Below are positions 41,022 to 50,389 of a DNA stretch of 64,000 nt, piece by piece. The DNA is taken from contig CAKUIF010000006.1 in NCBI GenBank assembly GCA_934660915.1, forward strand, positions 62,001 to 126,000, given 5' to 3'. Each line of letters opens with the position of its first letter. The stretch's first letter is position 1. A model generated the notes under the pieces. It had not been told where the DNA came from. It saw only the letters and a list, made by a program, of their open reading frames with translations, and did no database searches. Source of the DNA: an uncultured Olsenella sp. Its GTDB lineage: Bacteria; Actinomycetota; Coriobacteriia; Coriobacteriales; Atopobiaceae. The position numbers were made by a program, and so were the translations under genes.

Positions 41022-42365
41022 ATGAGCGAATCCATCAAGAAGTACGACCCGTCCGACCGCGAGTCGATTCTGGCGTACGCCCAGCGTCTTGTGGGAAAGA
41101 CTCTGCGGCAGGTGACCGATGCCGGCGAGCTGGCCGATCCGCACCGTCGCCGCGGCTCCTTCGGAAACGCCCTCGAGGAGCACTACTTTGACTATGCGAT
41201 CAACAGCGACTCGAGCGCCGACTTCGCGGAGGCGGGGCTCGAACTCAAGGCGACGCCGCTCAAGCTTGTAAAGAAGGGCAAGCAAGAAGTCCTTGTTGCC
41301 AAGGAACGCTTGGTCCTGGGGATGATTGACTACGACACGGTAGTGAACGAGAGCTTCGACACCAGCCACGTGTTGCAAAAGTGCTCGGACGTGCTGCTCG
41401 TTTCGTATGTCTACGAAAAAGAGAAGAACCCCGTCGACTACGTGATCGTGGCGGTTGCTGAGTGGAGGATTCCCGAGGAGGACCTCCCCCAGATCAGGAG
41501 CGACTTCGAGACCATCGTGGCTAAAGTGCGGGCCGGTCACGCAGAAGATATCTCTGGTTCCGACACCATGTATCTTGAGGCCTGCACAAAGGCCGCAAAC
41601 GGTAGCGTTCGCACGAGTCAACCGTTCTCTGATGTTCCCGCGAAGCCCCGTGCATGGGCGCTCAAGGCGTCATATATGACTGTTATCCAGCAGGGAATTC
41701 TCCGCGGCATGCAGGCGATGCCGCGCTCCGCCGCCGAGAAGCGGCTCGGGCTTCTTGAGCTGGTTAAGGCCCGTTTTGTGTCGTACTTCGGCATGACCGA
41801 GCGGGAGCTTCAGGTGAAGTTCTCGCTAACCAAGTCCAAGGACCTCTGTGCGAGAATCACGCGCTGCATCCTCGGTGTCGATTCCGACAACGAGATCGCG
41901 GAGTTCGCGAAGGCCAACGTCAAGCCAAAGACGATCCGCCTCAAGCGAAACGGCGTGCCTAAGGAGGCGATGTCGTTCCCGTGCTTTGACTACTTCGAGC
42001 TCGAGGAGAGGCCTTTTGAGGAGTCGGACTTCCTCGGCTATCTTCAGCAGAAGTACCTCTTTGTGATTTATCGCGAGGACGATGCTGGGGATTATCGTCT
42101 ATCGAACGTTTGCTTCTGGCAGATGCCGGAAAGCGATCTGGGAGAGGCGAGGCGCTGTTATGAGCAGATGCAGCAGAACGTTCGCGAGGGAAGGGCGGAT
42201 GTCTCGGTGAAGAGCTCAGAGAATCGCTGCTGCCACGTTCGTCCTCATGGGGCGAACTCCGCCGACACCAAGCCTCAGCCTCACGGCGCGCCTGTGGTCA
42301 AGAAGTGCTTCTGGCTCAACCAGCGTTACCTTGCGGAGGAGATTGCGCGGACGCTGGGCGAGTAA
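41022..42365 (+). CDS. Sau3AI-family type II restriction endonuclease (GATC)
   Basis: 447 residues with two MutH-like halves, as in Sau3AI (489 residues). The N-terminal half has RRGSFGNALEEHYF and the catalytic DFAEAGLELKATPLK (acidic residues, ExK). The second half resembles the non-catalytic effector-like domain. The neighbouring cytosine methyltransferase supports the call. Specificity for GATC is inferred from the family. RBS AAAGGAGG. The R gene is upstream of the M gene. Confidence 0.88.
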   Translation: MSESIKKYDPSDRESILAYAQRLVGKTLRQVTDAGELADPHRRRGSFGNALEEHYFDYAINSDSSADFAEAGLELKATPLKLVKKGKQEVLVAKERLVLGMIDYDTVVNESFDTSHVLQKCSDVLLVSYVYEKEKNPVDYVIVAVAEWRIPEEDLPQIRSDFETIVAKVRAGHAEDISGSDTMYLEACTKAANGSVRTSQPFSDVPAKPRAWALKASYMTVIQQGILRGMQAMPRSAAEKRLGLLELVKARFVSYFGMTERELQVKFSLTKSKDLCARITRCILGVDSDNEIAEFAKANVKPKTIRLKRNGVPKEAMSFPCFDYFELEERPFEESDFLGYLQQKYLFVIYREDDAGDYRLSNVCFWQMPESDLGEARRCYEQMQQNVREGRADVSVKSSENRCCHVRPHGANSADTKPQPHGAPVVKKCFWLNQRYLAEEIARTLGE

Positions 42366-42373
42366 GCCATCCC

Positions 42374-42406
42374 TTGATCTTGTCTCACCGATCAGCTATC
42401 ATGATC
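42374..42406 (+). promoter_or_regulatory. Methyltransferase promoter containing three GATC sites
   Basis: TTGATC (42374-42379) and TATCAT (42397-42402) are 17 nt apart and match the sigma-70 pattern. GATC occurs in the -35 (42376-42379), in the spacer (42390-42393) and directly after the -10 (42403-42406). The outer pair CTTGATC/GATCAAG is palindromic. Methylation of these sites could change promoter strength. Confidence 0.65.
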
Positions 42407-42441
42407 AAGTTTTCATCACAGACAGCGAATGGAGAAACGTG

Positions 42442-43737
42442 ATGAACGAGATCAAGATAGCTGAGCTATTTGCGGGTGTGGGCGGCTTTCGTCTGGGCCT
42501 TGAGGGGTATGACGACCCCAAGGGCTCGGGCATGAATATGCCCTCCGCGGGTCCATTCAAGACTATTTGGGCGAACCAGTGGGAGCCGCCCGGAACGGCC
42601 TCCAAGCAGTTCGCCGCTGCCTGCTACAAGGCGCGCTTCGGCGAGGACTCGGTCGTGAACGAGGACATCCACGAGGTCATCGCCCAGTTCGAGCGAGGGG
42701 AGCGAGACATCCCCGACGTCGACATGGTCGTGGGCGGCTTCCCGTGCCAGGACTACTCCGTGGCCAAGCCCCTCTCCCAGGCCGGTGGCATCGAGGGCAA
42801 GAAGGGCGTCCTGTGGTGGGATATCCACCGGTTCCTGCAGATGAAGGGGCCGGAGAGGCAGCCGCGCTATGTCCTTCTTGAGAACGTCGACCGCCTGCTC
42901 AAGAGCCCCGCGACCCAGCGCGGCCGCGACTTCGCCATCATCCTCTCGTGCCTGAACGAGCTCGGCTACTCCGTCGAGTGGCGCGTCGTGAACTCCGCCG
43001 AGTACGGCTTCCCGCAGCGCCGCAAGCGCACCTATATCCTCGCCCGCCTCACCGGCGAGGTGTGGGACCTGGAGGAGCGCCTCTCCCACGGCGTGCTCGC
43101 CGAGGCCTTTCCCATCGTGGAGCCCGAGTCGGTCGACTGGGTCTACATCCCCGAGGACCCCTACCAGGCCACCCAGGAGTTCAACAAGGGCGCCGGCTCC
43201 AAGACCTCGCCGTTCCATGAGGCGGGCGTCATGCAGGACGGCCGCGTCGCCACGGCGAAGGTTGTGGAGGCCTACACCGGGCCGCGCATGACCCTGGGTG
43301 ACGTGCTGGTGGATGAGGTCGACGTGCCCGAGGAGTTCTTCATCGAGCCTGAGAAGCTGCCCCAGTGGGAGTACCTCAAGGGCGCGAAGCGCGAGCGGCG
43401 TGTCAACAAGCAGACGGGCTACGAGTACACCTACTCGGAGGGCTCCATGGCCTTCCCGGACGCGACCGACAAGCCGTCGAGGACCATCCTCACCGGCGAG
43501 GGCGGCCGCGGCGCTTCCCGCTTCAAACACGTCATCAAGTGCGAGGATGGGCGCTACCGGCGCCTTGTGCCCGACGAGCTCGACCGGCTCCAGGGATTCC
43601 CGCGCGGCTGGACCAATACGGGCATGTCCGACGGGCGCCGCGCGTTCTGCATGGGCAACGCGCTCGTGACCGGCATCCCGCACCGCATCGGTCAGGCGCT
43701 TATTCGCAGCATCGAGGCGGAAGGCGCTTCTTGCTAA
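42442..43737 (+). CDS. DNA (cytosine-5-)-methyltransferase, GATC-specific by context
   Basis: 431 residues. Motif I is LFAGVGGFRLGLE, motif IV GGFPCQDYSVA with catalytic Cys, motif VI LLENVDRLL, motif VIII FPQRRKRTYI, and motifs IX-X RRLVPDELDRLQGFP and MGNALVTGIPHRIGQAL. The target-recognition region is about residues 190-360. It protects GATC sites from the upstream nuclease. ATG 42442 fits GGAGA upstream and motif I position. The frame extends further back into the R gene without support. Confidence 0.93.
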   Translation: MNEIKIAELFAGVGGFRLGLEGYDDPKGSGMNMPSAGPFKTIWANQWEPPGTASKQFAAACYKARFGEDSVVNEDIHEVIAQFERGERDIPDVDMVVGGFPCQDYSVAKPLSQAGGIEGKKGVLWWDIHRFLQMKGPERQPRYVLLENVDRLLKSPATQRGRDFAIILSCLNELGYSVEWRVVNSAEYGFPQRRKRTYILARLTGEVWDLEERLSHGVLAEAFPIVEPESVDWVYIPEDPYQATQEFNKGAGSKTSPFHEAGVMQDGRVATAKVVEAYTGPRMTLGDVLVDEVDVPEEFFIEPEKLPQWEYLKGAKRERRVNKQTGYEYTYSEGSMAFPDATDKPSRTILTGEGGRGASRFKHVIKCEDGRYRRLVPDELDRLQGFPRGWTNTGMSDGRRAFCMGNALVTGIPHRIGQALIRSIEAEGASC

Positions 43738-43790
43738 ACGTGCGTTGCACAAGACGGCGCTGTGGCAGGAGGGCGAACGACAACGTTAAG

Positions 43791-43829
43791 AAAAAAGGCG
43801 CTGTGGCAGGGGTTTCTTGCCACAGCGCC
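43791..43829 (-). terminator. Terminator on the minus strand after the dehydrogenase gene
   Basis: On the minus strand GGCGCTGTGGCA pairs perfectly with TGCCACAGCGCC around a 9-nt loop, followed by six T residues. The left arm sequence also occurs nearby at 43757, in the same orientation as the plus-strand arm. Confidence 0.85.
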
Positions 43830-43936
43830 ATGTTTTGCAACGCGAAGGCGTTGCGGATTGCCACGGCGCCCTTCTTTCCAACGCGGGGGGTGGGGCTGCG
43901 CCGATCGCGCGGGTGTGGCGTGGTCCTTCTTGAGAG

Positions 43937-44902
43937 CTAGAGCTTCTCGTGGAGCTTGAGCAGCTCGATGAGCATGTGGTCGCGGTACTCGGCGAGGGTC
44001 TCGGGGGTGTTGCCTTTGCTGGCCGGGCGCGCGGCGAGCTCGGCGTTGACGCCTTCTTGGGCCACGTGCGCCCACTCGGGCGGGAGGCTCTTCCAGTCGG
44101 CCATGTCCGCGAGCCACAGGCTGACGGAGTCGTTGAGGTGGTTCATCAGGCCCTCGACGCCGCCCTTGCCGCCGCCAAGCTCAAAGACGAGCGACGGGCC
44201 CATGATGCCCCAGCGGATGCCCGGGCCGAAGGTGACGGCTTTGTCAGCGTCCTCCACGGTGCACACGCCCGAGAGGACGAGGTTGGCCACCTCTCGGTAC
44301 AGGGCCATCTGGAGGCGGTTGCAGATGAAGCCGAGGGCCTCCTTTTGCAGGACGACGGGCTCCATGCCGATGCGCGCGTAGAAGGCCTTCGCGCAGTCGA
44401 CGGTGGCGTCGGTGGTCTTCTCGCCCTTGGTGATCTCGACGAGGGGGATGAGGTGGGGCGGGTTGTACGGGTGGCCGCCGCAGAAACGCTCGGGGTGCTC
44501 GGCGTTCTTTGCGATCTCGGTCACGAGGAGGCCGGAGGTCGAGCTGGCGATGATGGCGTCGGGCGCGGCCGCGGCCTCGAGCTCGCGCACGAGCTCCCAC
44601 TTGACCTCGTAGTGCTCGCTTGAGGACTCCTGGATGAACTGCGCATGGGCGACCGCCTCGGCGACGGAGGTGGTGTAGTGGATGCGTGCCTCGATCTGGG
44701 CAGCTTGGTCGTCGTCGTAGACGCCGTTCTTTACGAGGGACTCCATCGAGGCGTGGACGCGCTCGCGGGCAAGCGCGCTCGACTCCTCGGTGCGGTTCTG
44801 GGCCCAGACCTCGAGCCCGGCCATCGCGAACTTGAGCGCCCAGCTGTAGCCGATGACGCCCGCGCCGATGGATGCGGCGCATGTGATGTTGTCTGCCTGC
44901 AT
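43937..44902 (-). CDS. 3-hydroxyacyl-CoA dehydrogenase-family oxidoreductase (carnitine/gulonate dehydrogenase-like)
   Basis: 321 residues. The N-terminal Rossmann motif is AASIGAGVIGYSWALKFAMAG. The catalytic region is IIASSTSGLLVTEIAKNAEHPERFCGGHPYNPPHLIPLVEI, with the His and Asn of the family, and a C-terminal helical domain follows. The PPHLIPLVEI form and length are typical of L-carnitine or L-gulonate dehydrogenases rather than fatty-acid enzymes. The substrate remains open. No CoA-pathway genes lie nearby. Confidence 0.8.
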   Translation of the reverse strand: MQADNITCAASIGAGVIGYSWALKFAMAGLEVWAQNRTEESSALARERVHASMESLVKNGVYDDDQAAQIEARIHYTTSVAEAVAHAQFIQESSSEHYEVKWELVRELEAAAAPDAIIASSTSGLLVTEIAKNAEHPERFCGGHPYNPPHLIPLVEITKGEKTTDATVDCAKAFYARIGMEPVVLQKEALGFICNRLQMALYREVANLVLSGVCTVEDADKAVTFGPGIRWGIMGPSLVFELGGGKGGVEGLMNHLNDSVSLWLADMADWKSLPPEWAHVAQEGVNAELAARPASKGNTPETLAEYRDHMLIELLKLHEKL

Positions 44903-45058
44903 GTTGCCTCCTGCGTGATTGACCTGCGCGGAACTGCGTGGGATTAACGCCGCGTGCAGTATAGGTCTCCGACGGCGGGAGGGTGCCTTCAGGTTTGCCG
45001 GCGGTCGGGCGGGTCCGTCGGCGGGGCGGGGCGAGGTGCGGCGGTGCGCGCGTTGGGG

Positions 45059-46012
45059 CTAGTCCTGACGGTTGACGATCACGATGCCGGCGCAGACGAG
45101 TACGAGCGACACGACGGCGAGGGCGGGGGAGAGCACGTCCGTCTCGCCGAGGAGGATGGCCGAGAGGATGACGCCGAAGATCGGGTTGACGAAGCCGAAG
45201 ACGGCGACGCGCGAGACGTCGTTCGCGGCGATGGTAGCCGACCAGACCGAGTAGGCGGCGGCGCTGATGAAGCCCATGTACACGAGCAGGGCGATTGCGG
45301 CGATGGGGTTCGCGGCCGGCGCCGGCGCGACGTGGCCGCCCGCGGCGAGGCCCGCGACCAGCATGACGGCGCCGCCGATGACGAACTGCCAGCCCGAGAG
45401 CAGGATCGGGTCGTGGTCGGCGGAGTAGCGCTTGCAGAGGTTGCTCGACATGGCGGCGGCGAAGGTCGAGAGGAAGACGAGGCCCTCTCCGTCGAGGCGG
45501 AAGCTCAGGCCGCCGCCGGTGCTGCCGCTGAGGTTGACGATGAGGACACCGGCGAAGCCGAGGATGCAACCGAGGGCCTTGGCGCCGGTCATGCGCTCGG
45601 TGCGGAAGGCGTAGGTGGCTAGGAGCACGATGATGAAGGTGCTGCTCGCCTCGATGATGGAGCTCGTTACGCCCGGGCAGCGCGAGAGGCCGATGTAGAA
45701 CAGCAGGTACTGCAGGATGGTCTGAAAGACCGAGAGCTTGATGACGCAGGGCCAGTCGCGGCGCGCGGGCACGAAGGGGCGGCGGCGCGCGATGCTCATG
45801 CCGACGGCGACGAGGGCGCCGGAGATCAGGAAGCGCGCGCCGGCGAACGCGATGATGGAGGCGACGTCGGTCGACGCGATGTCAAAGAGGCCGTAGCCGA
45901 TCTTTATGCAGGGAAAGGCTGAGCCCCACAGCAGGCACGCGAAGGTGCAGCCGAGGACGAGTCCGGGCGTCGTGGCGAGGAAGGGTTTCTTTGCGGCGAC
46001 GGGTTGCGCCAT
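45059..46012 (-). CDS. EamA-family (DMT) transporter
   Basis: 317 residues with ten predicted TM segments as two EamA repeats. The first begins GLVLGCTFACLLWGSAFPCIKIGY and the second begins DGEGLVFLSTFAAAMSSNLCKRYS. RFLISGALVAVG and GFVNPIFGVILSAILLGE are typical of the drug/metabolite exporter family. It most likely exports an amino acid or metabolite; substrate unknown. Confidence 0.85.
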   Translation of the reverse strand: MAQPVAAKKPFLATTPGLVLGCTFACLLWGSAFPCIKIGYGLFDIASTDVASIIAFAGARFLISGALVAVGMSIARRRPFVPARRDWPCVIKLSVFQTILQYLLFYIGLSRCPGVTSSIIEASSTFIIVLLATYAFRTERMTGAKALGCILGFAGVLIVNLSGSTGGGLSFRLDGEGLVFLSTFAAAMSSNLCKRYSADHDPILLSGWQFVIGGAVMLVAGLAAGGHVAPAPAANPIAAIALLVYMGFISAAAYSVWSATIAANDVSRVAVFGFVNPIFGVILSAILLGETDVLSPALAVVSLVLVCAGIVIVNRQD

Positions 46013-46376
46013 GTGTTCGGTCCAATCGTTGGGTGGGTTCGGGTTTGGGCTGCGTTAAAAGTCTCTGCGGGCTACGTTGTGGCCACTTGATGCGCCGAAA
46101 CGGTACCCGGGCTACGTGTTCTGCGCCCTCGTTGGGGCGGTAAAGGCTTCCAAAGGCTGTTTTGCCGAAGTGTCCGCCTGGTTTTGCCCGAAAATACGTA
46201 GCCCGGAGCGAGGTTTGACGCACGCAAGTGTCCCGCCGTAGCCCGGAGCCGCTTTCGGCGCGCGGAGTGTGCGGAGCGCGTCGGACGGGGCTCTCCTGGA
46301 TTAGAGGGCGCCGCGCAAAAGACCGCCCGCCCGCGACGGTGCGCGGACGGGCGGCCGGGGGAGCAATACCTGCGCG
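46013..46376. other. 364-nt gap with four GGGCTACG boxes and the purL terminator
   Basis: GGGCTACG occurs at 46069-46076 and 46109-46116, and its complement CGTAGCCC at 46197-46204 and 46237-46244, so two boxes face two others. No conserved protein is seen. A GC-rich hairpin near the end serves as the purL terminator. The boxes may be remnants of a small palindromic repeat. Confidence 0.5.
46318..46356 (-). terminator. Terminator of purL
   Basis: On the minus strand CCGCCCGTCCGCGC pairs with GCGGGCGGGCGG around ACCGTC, followed by TCTTTTG. It lies 21 nt after the purL stop. Confidence 0.7.
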
Positions 46377-49300
46377 CTACTCGGTGAAGTAGCTGACGCC
46401 GCCCTCGATGAGCGGCTGGAACTTGTTGCCGGGGACGTTCTTGTAGAGGCCCTCGCCGGAGCGCTCGGTGTGGCCCATCTTTCCGAGGACGCGGCCGTCG
46501 GGGCTGGTGATGCCCTCGATGGCGAGCACGGAGCCGTTGGGGTTCACGTCGAGGCCCATCGCGGGCTCGCCGTCCTCGCCGACGTACTGCGTGGCGATCT
46601 GGCCCTTGGCGGCGAGCTCGGCCACGAGCTCGGGCGACGCGACGAAGCGGCCCTCGCCGTGCGAGATCGCGATCTCGTGCATGTCGCCGACCTCGCACTT
46701 GGACAGCCACGGCGAGAGGTCGCTGGCCACGCGGGTGCGGACCAGGCGGCTCTGGTGACGGCCGATGGTGTTGAAGGTGAGGGTCGGGCAGGTCTCGTCC
46801 ATCGGGCGAATGTCGCCGTAGGGAACGAGGCCGAGCTTGATGAGGGCCTGGAAGCCGTTACAGATGCCGAGCATGAGGCCGTCGCGGGACTGGAGCAGCT
46901 CGCGGACCGCCTCGGTGACCTCGGGGGCGCGGAAGAACGCGGTGATGAACTTGGCGGAGCCGTCGGGCTCGTCGCCGCCCGAGAAGCCGCCCGGGATCAT
47001 GACGATCTGGCTTTCGCGGATGCGGCGGGCGAGCTCGTGGGTGCTCTCGGCGACGGCCTCGGGCGTGAGGTTGTTGATCACGAGGACGCTGGGCTCGGCG
47101 CCGGCGCGGCGGAACGCGCGGGCGGTGTCGTACTCGCAGTTGGTGCCGGGGAACACCGGGATGACGACGCGCGGGCGGGCGACGTGGATCGCCGGCTTGG
47201 GGCGGCTGACCTGCTTTTCGGCCACACTGAAGTCGAGCTTCTGTACCTTCGGGCCCTCGGCACGGTACGGGAAGACGGACTCGATGGCACCCTCCCATGC
47301 CTCCTGCAGCTCGGAGAGGTCGATGGTCTCGCCGCAGGCCTTGAGCTCGTAGGCCTCGGTGGTGGTGCCCAAAAGCGCCACCGTGACGCCCTGCTCGAGC
47401 TCGGGGAGCTGCGCGTCGTCGGAAACCTCGACGATGAAGCTGCCGTAGGCGGGGCAGAACAGCGCCTCGGTGGTGAAGCTGGGCTCGACCTCGATGCCGA
47501 TCTGGTTGCCCACGCACATCTTGAACAGGGACTCAGCGACGGCGCCGTAGCCCGGGGTCGAGATGGCGAGCGCCTGGCCGCGGCCCACGAGGCCCTCGAC
47601 CACGTCGTAGGCGGCAAGCAGCGACTTGGCGAGCGGCGTGATGCCGTCGGCGTCGTAGTTCGGCAGGACGGCGATGACCTTGTGGCCGGCGCCCTTGAAC
47701 TCAGGCGAGGTCACGCGGCCGACGTGGCCGAGACCCGTGGCGAACGACACGAGCGTGGGCGGGACGTCGAGGTCCTCGAAGCTGCCGGACATGGAGTCCT
47801 TGCCGCCGATGGAGCCGATGCCAAGGTCGACCTGGGCCATAAGGGCGCCGAGGACAGCGGCCATGGGCTTGCCCCAGCGCTCGGGCTCGTCGCGAAGCTT
47901 CTCGAAGTACTCCTGGAAGGTGAGGTAGAAGTCGCGGTGCTCGAAGCCGGCGGCCACGAGGCGCGAGACGGACTCGACGACCGAGAGATAGGCGCCGGTG
48001 AACTGGTCGGCCTCCATGAGGTAGGGGTTGAAGCCCCAGGCCATGCCGGAGCACGTGGTGGTCTCGCCGTCGACGGGAAGCTTGGCGGCCATGGCCATGG
48101 CCGGGGTGAGCTGGGTCTTTCCGCCGAAGGGCATGAGCACGGTGGCGGCGCCGATGGTGGAGTCGAAGCGCTCCGAGAGACCCTTGTTGGACGCGACGTT
48201 GAGGTCGGTCACGAGGCTGTGGAGCTTCTGGGCCAGGGTCTCGCCCGCCCAGTCGTGCTCGTAGACGGACGGGGCGGCCACGTGGACCTCCTGGTCCTTG
48301 GGCGCGCCGTTGGAGGCGAGGAACTCGCGGCTCACGTCGACGATGGTCTTGCCGTTCCAGTCCATGACCAGGCGCGGGTCCTCGGTGACGGTGGCGACGG
48401 GCGTGGCCTCGAGGTTCTCCTCGCGGGCGTAGCCGAGGAACTCCTCGACGTCCTCGGGGGCCAGGGCCACGGCCATGCGCTCCTGGGACTCGGAGATGGC
48501 GAGCTCGGTGCCGTCGAGGCCCTCGTACTTCTTTGGTACGGCGTTGAGGTTGACGTGCAGGCCGTCGGCCAGCTCGCCGATGGCGACCGAGACGCCGCCG
48601 GCGCCGAAGTCGTTGCAGCGCTTGATCAGACGGCAGGCGTCCTCGCGGCGGAAGAGGCGCTGGAGCTTGCGCTCGACGGGCGCGTTGCCCTTCTGGACCT
48701 CGGCGCCGTCCTTCTCGATGGACTCGACGTTGTGGGCCTTGGAGGAGCCGGTGGCGCCGCCGATGCCGTCGCGGCCGGTGCGGCCGCCGAGCAGCACGAT
48801 GACGTCGCCGGGGGCGGGGCACTCGCGGCGCACGTGGGAGGCGGGGGTGGCGGCCACGACGGCGCCGATCTCCATGCGCTTGGCCACGTAGCCGGGGTGG
48901 TAGAGCTCGGAGACCTGGCCGGTGGCCAGGCCGATCTGGTTGCCGTAGCTGGAGTAGCCGGCGGCAGCGGTGGTCACGAGCTTGCGCTGAGGCAGCTTGC
49001 CCTCGAGGGTCTGCGAGACGGGCGCGGTCGGGTCTGCGGCGCCGGTGACGCGCATGGCCTGGTAGACGTAGCTGCGGCCGGAGAGCGGGTCGCGGATGGC
49101 GCCGCCGATGCAGGTTGCCGCGCCGCCGAAGGGCTCGATCTCGGTGGGGTGGTTGTGGGTCTCGTTCTTGAAGAGGTACAGCCAATCCTCGTCGTGGCCG
49201 TCGACGTCGACCTTGCACTTGACGGTGCAGGCGTTGATCTCCTCCGACTCGTCGAGGTTCTTGAGGATGCCCTTGGCCTTGAGGTACTTGGCGCCGATGG

Positions 49301-50111
49301 TGCCCATGTCCATGAGGCAGATGGGCTTCTGGTCGCGGCCGAGCTCGTGGCGCATGCGCTCGTAGCGGGCGAAGGCGTCCTTGACGTGCGCGTCGCCGGA
49401 GGTGATGTGGTGCAGGCGCGTGCCGAAGGTGGTGTGGCGGCAGTGGTCGGACCAGTAGGTGTCGATCATCTTGATCTCGGTGATCGTGGGCACGCGGCCC
49501 TCACCGCCGAAGTACTCCTGGCAGAACTTGATGTCGGCGAGGTCCATGGCGAGGCCGCGCTCGTCGATGAAGGCCTGGAGCTGCTCGTCGTCGAGGGTGA
49601 GGAAGTCCTCGAGGACCTCGACGGGCTCGGGCTCGGGGACGTTGGTGGCCAGGGTGGCCTTGGGCTCGAGCGACGCCTCGCGGGCCTCGACCGGGTTGAT
49701 CGCGTAGTGCTTGACGGCGTCGACGTCGGAGGCGGAGAGCTCGCCCTCGAGCACGTAGACCTTGGCGGAGCGCACCGTCGGCCGCTCGCCCTGGCTGATG
49801 AGCTGGATGCACTCGGAGGCGGAGTCGGCGCGCTGGTCGAACTGGCCGGGGAGGAACTCGACCGCAAAGACGGTCGCGCCGTCGGCCACGGCGGGCATGT
49901 CCGCGGAGGCGTCGTCGGTCTGCGGCTCGGAGAAGACCGTGGGCACGCAGGAGGCAAAGAGCTCCTCGTCGATCCCCTCGACGTCGTAGCGGTTGATGAT
50001 GCGCAGGTTGGTGATGCCGTCGAGGCCAAGGAGCGTGCGCAGCTCGCGCTCGAGCGCCTTCGCCTCGCCGTCGAATCCGGGCTTCTTCTCTACGTAGACG
50101 CGAGAAACCAT
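46377..50111 (-). CDS. purL: Phosphoribosylformylglycinamidine synthase, single-chain form
   Basis: 1244 residues, the large fused type rather than the PurS/L/Q set. AIRS-like synthase halves show FKNETHNHPTEIEPFGGAATCIGGAIRDPLSGR and GGRTGRDGIGGATGSS. The C-terminal glutamine amidotransferase has the catalytic Cys in LMLGICNGFQALIKLGLVPYG and the His/Glu near ISHGEGRF. The length and arrangement fit the clostridial-type enzyme. It makes FGAM in purine synthesis. RBS GGAGG lies 9 nt before the ATG. Confidence 0.96.
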   Translation of the reverse strand: MVSRVYVEKKPGFDGEAKALERELRTLLGLDGITNLRIINRYDVEGIDEELFASCVPTVFSEPQTDDASADMPAVADGATVFAVEFLPGQFDQRADSASECIQLISQGERPTVRSAKVYVLEGELSASDVDAVKHYAINPVEAREASLEPKATLATNVPEPEPVEVLEDFLTLDDEQLQAFIDERGLAMDLADIKFCQEYFGGEGRVPTITEIKMIDTYWSDHCRHTTFGTRLHHITSGDAHVKDAFARYERMRHELGRDQKPICLMDMGTIGAKYLKAKGILKNLDESEEINACTVKCKVDVDGHDEDWLYLFKNETHNHPTEIEPFGGAATCIGGAIRDPLSGRSYVYQAMRVTGAADPTAPVSQTLEGKLPQRKLVTTAAAGYSSYGNQIGLATGQVSELYHPGYVAKRMEIGAVVAATPASHVRRECPAPGDVIVLLGGRTGRDGIGGATGSSKAHNVESIEKDGAEVQKGNAPVERKLQRLFRREDACRLIKRCNDFGAGGVSVAIGELADGLHVNLNAVPKKYEGLDGTELAISESQERMAVALAPEDVEEFLGYAREENLEATPVATVTEDPRLVMDWNGKTIVDVSREFLASNGAPKDQEVHVAAPSVYEHDWAGETLAQKLHSLVTDLNVASNKGLSERFDSTIGAATVLMPFGGKTQLTPAMAMAAKLPVDGETTTCSGMAWGFNPYLMEADQFTGAYLSVVESVSRLVAAGFEHRDFYLTFQEYFEKLRDEPERWGKPMAAVLGALMAQVDLGIGSIGGKDSMSGSFEDLDVPPTLVSFATGLGHVGRVTSPEFKGAGHKVIAVLPNYDADGITPLAKSLLAAYDVVEGLVGRGQALAISTPGYGAVAESLFKMCVGNQIGIEVEPSFTTEALFCPAYGSFIVEVSDDAQLPELEQGVTVALLGTTTEAYELKACGETIDLSELQEAWEGAIESVFPYRAEGPKVQKLDFSVAEKQVSRPKPAIHVARPRVVIPVFPGTNCEYDTARAFRRAGAEPSVLVINNLTPEAVAESTHELARRIRESQIVMIPGGFSGGDEPDGSAKFITAFFRAPEVTEAVRELLQSRDGLMLGICNGFQALIKLGLVPYGDIRPMDETCPTLTFNTIGRHQSRLVRTRVASDLSPWLSKCEVGDMHEIAISHGEGRFVASPELVAELAAKGQIATQYVGEDGEPAMGLDVNPNGSVLAIEGITSPDGRVLGKMGHTERSGEGLYKNVPGNKFQPLIEGGVSYFTE

Positions 50112-50268
50112 AAAAGAGAACCTCCGTGACGGGGTCTGCCGGTAACCTCACCATTCTACGGCAGATTGCCTACCGCTCACCGATAAAACAGCAGCTCAGA
50201 GGGCTTACTTTTTGTTTGGCTGCCCACCAGGAAGTTGGGGCGCGAAGGCGCTGGTCAATGGGCGTGCC

Positions 50269-50337
50269 GGGCGTGAACGGGGGACGTAGCACCGTTCACG
50301 TTTCCCGTGAACGGTGCTACGTCCCCCGTTCACGCCC
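50269..50337. repeat. Perfect 32-bp hairpin made of four CGTGAACGG units (copy 1)
   Basis: The arm 50269-50300 is exactly complementary to 50306-50337 around TTTCC. Each arm is itself an inverted repeat: CGTGAACGG...CCGTTCACG flanks GGGACGTAGCA. It lies 53 nt before the DIP1984-like gene. A second copy is at 51178-51240. Confidence 0.92.
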
Positions 50338-50389
50338 TTCTAATAGAATTCAAAGCAACGACCTACCCGAAGCAGAACGGGGGCACCCC

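Noticed and set aside
42247..42441. Longer methyltransferase with a start inside the restriction gene
   Set aside because: It would place 65 non-conserved residues before motif I. A good RBS and promoter support the start at 42442.
46470..50129. Very long open frame on the plus strand opposite purL
   Set aside because: It mirrors the codon structure of purL in a GC-rich genome, has low-complexity Gly/Val/Leu/Asp-rich composition and no recognisable domain.
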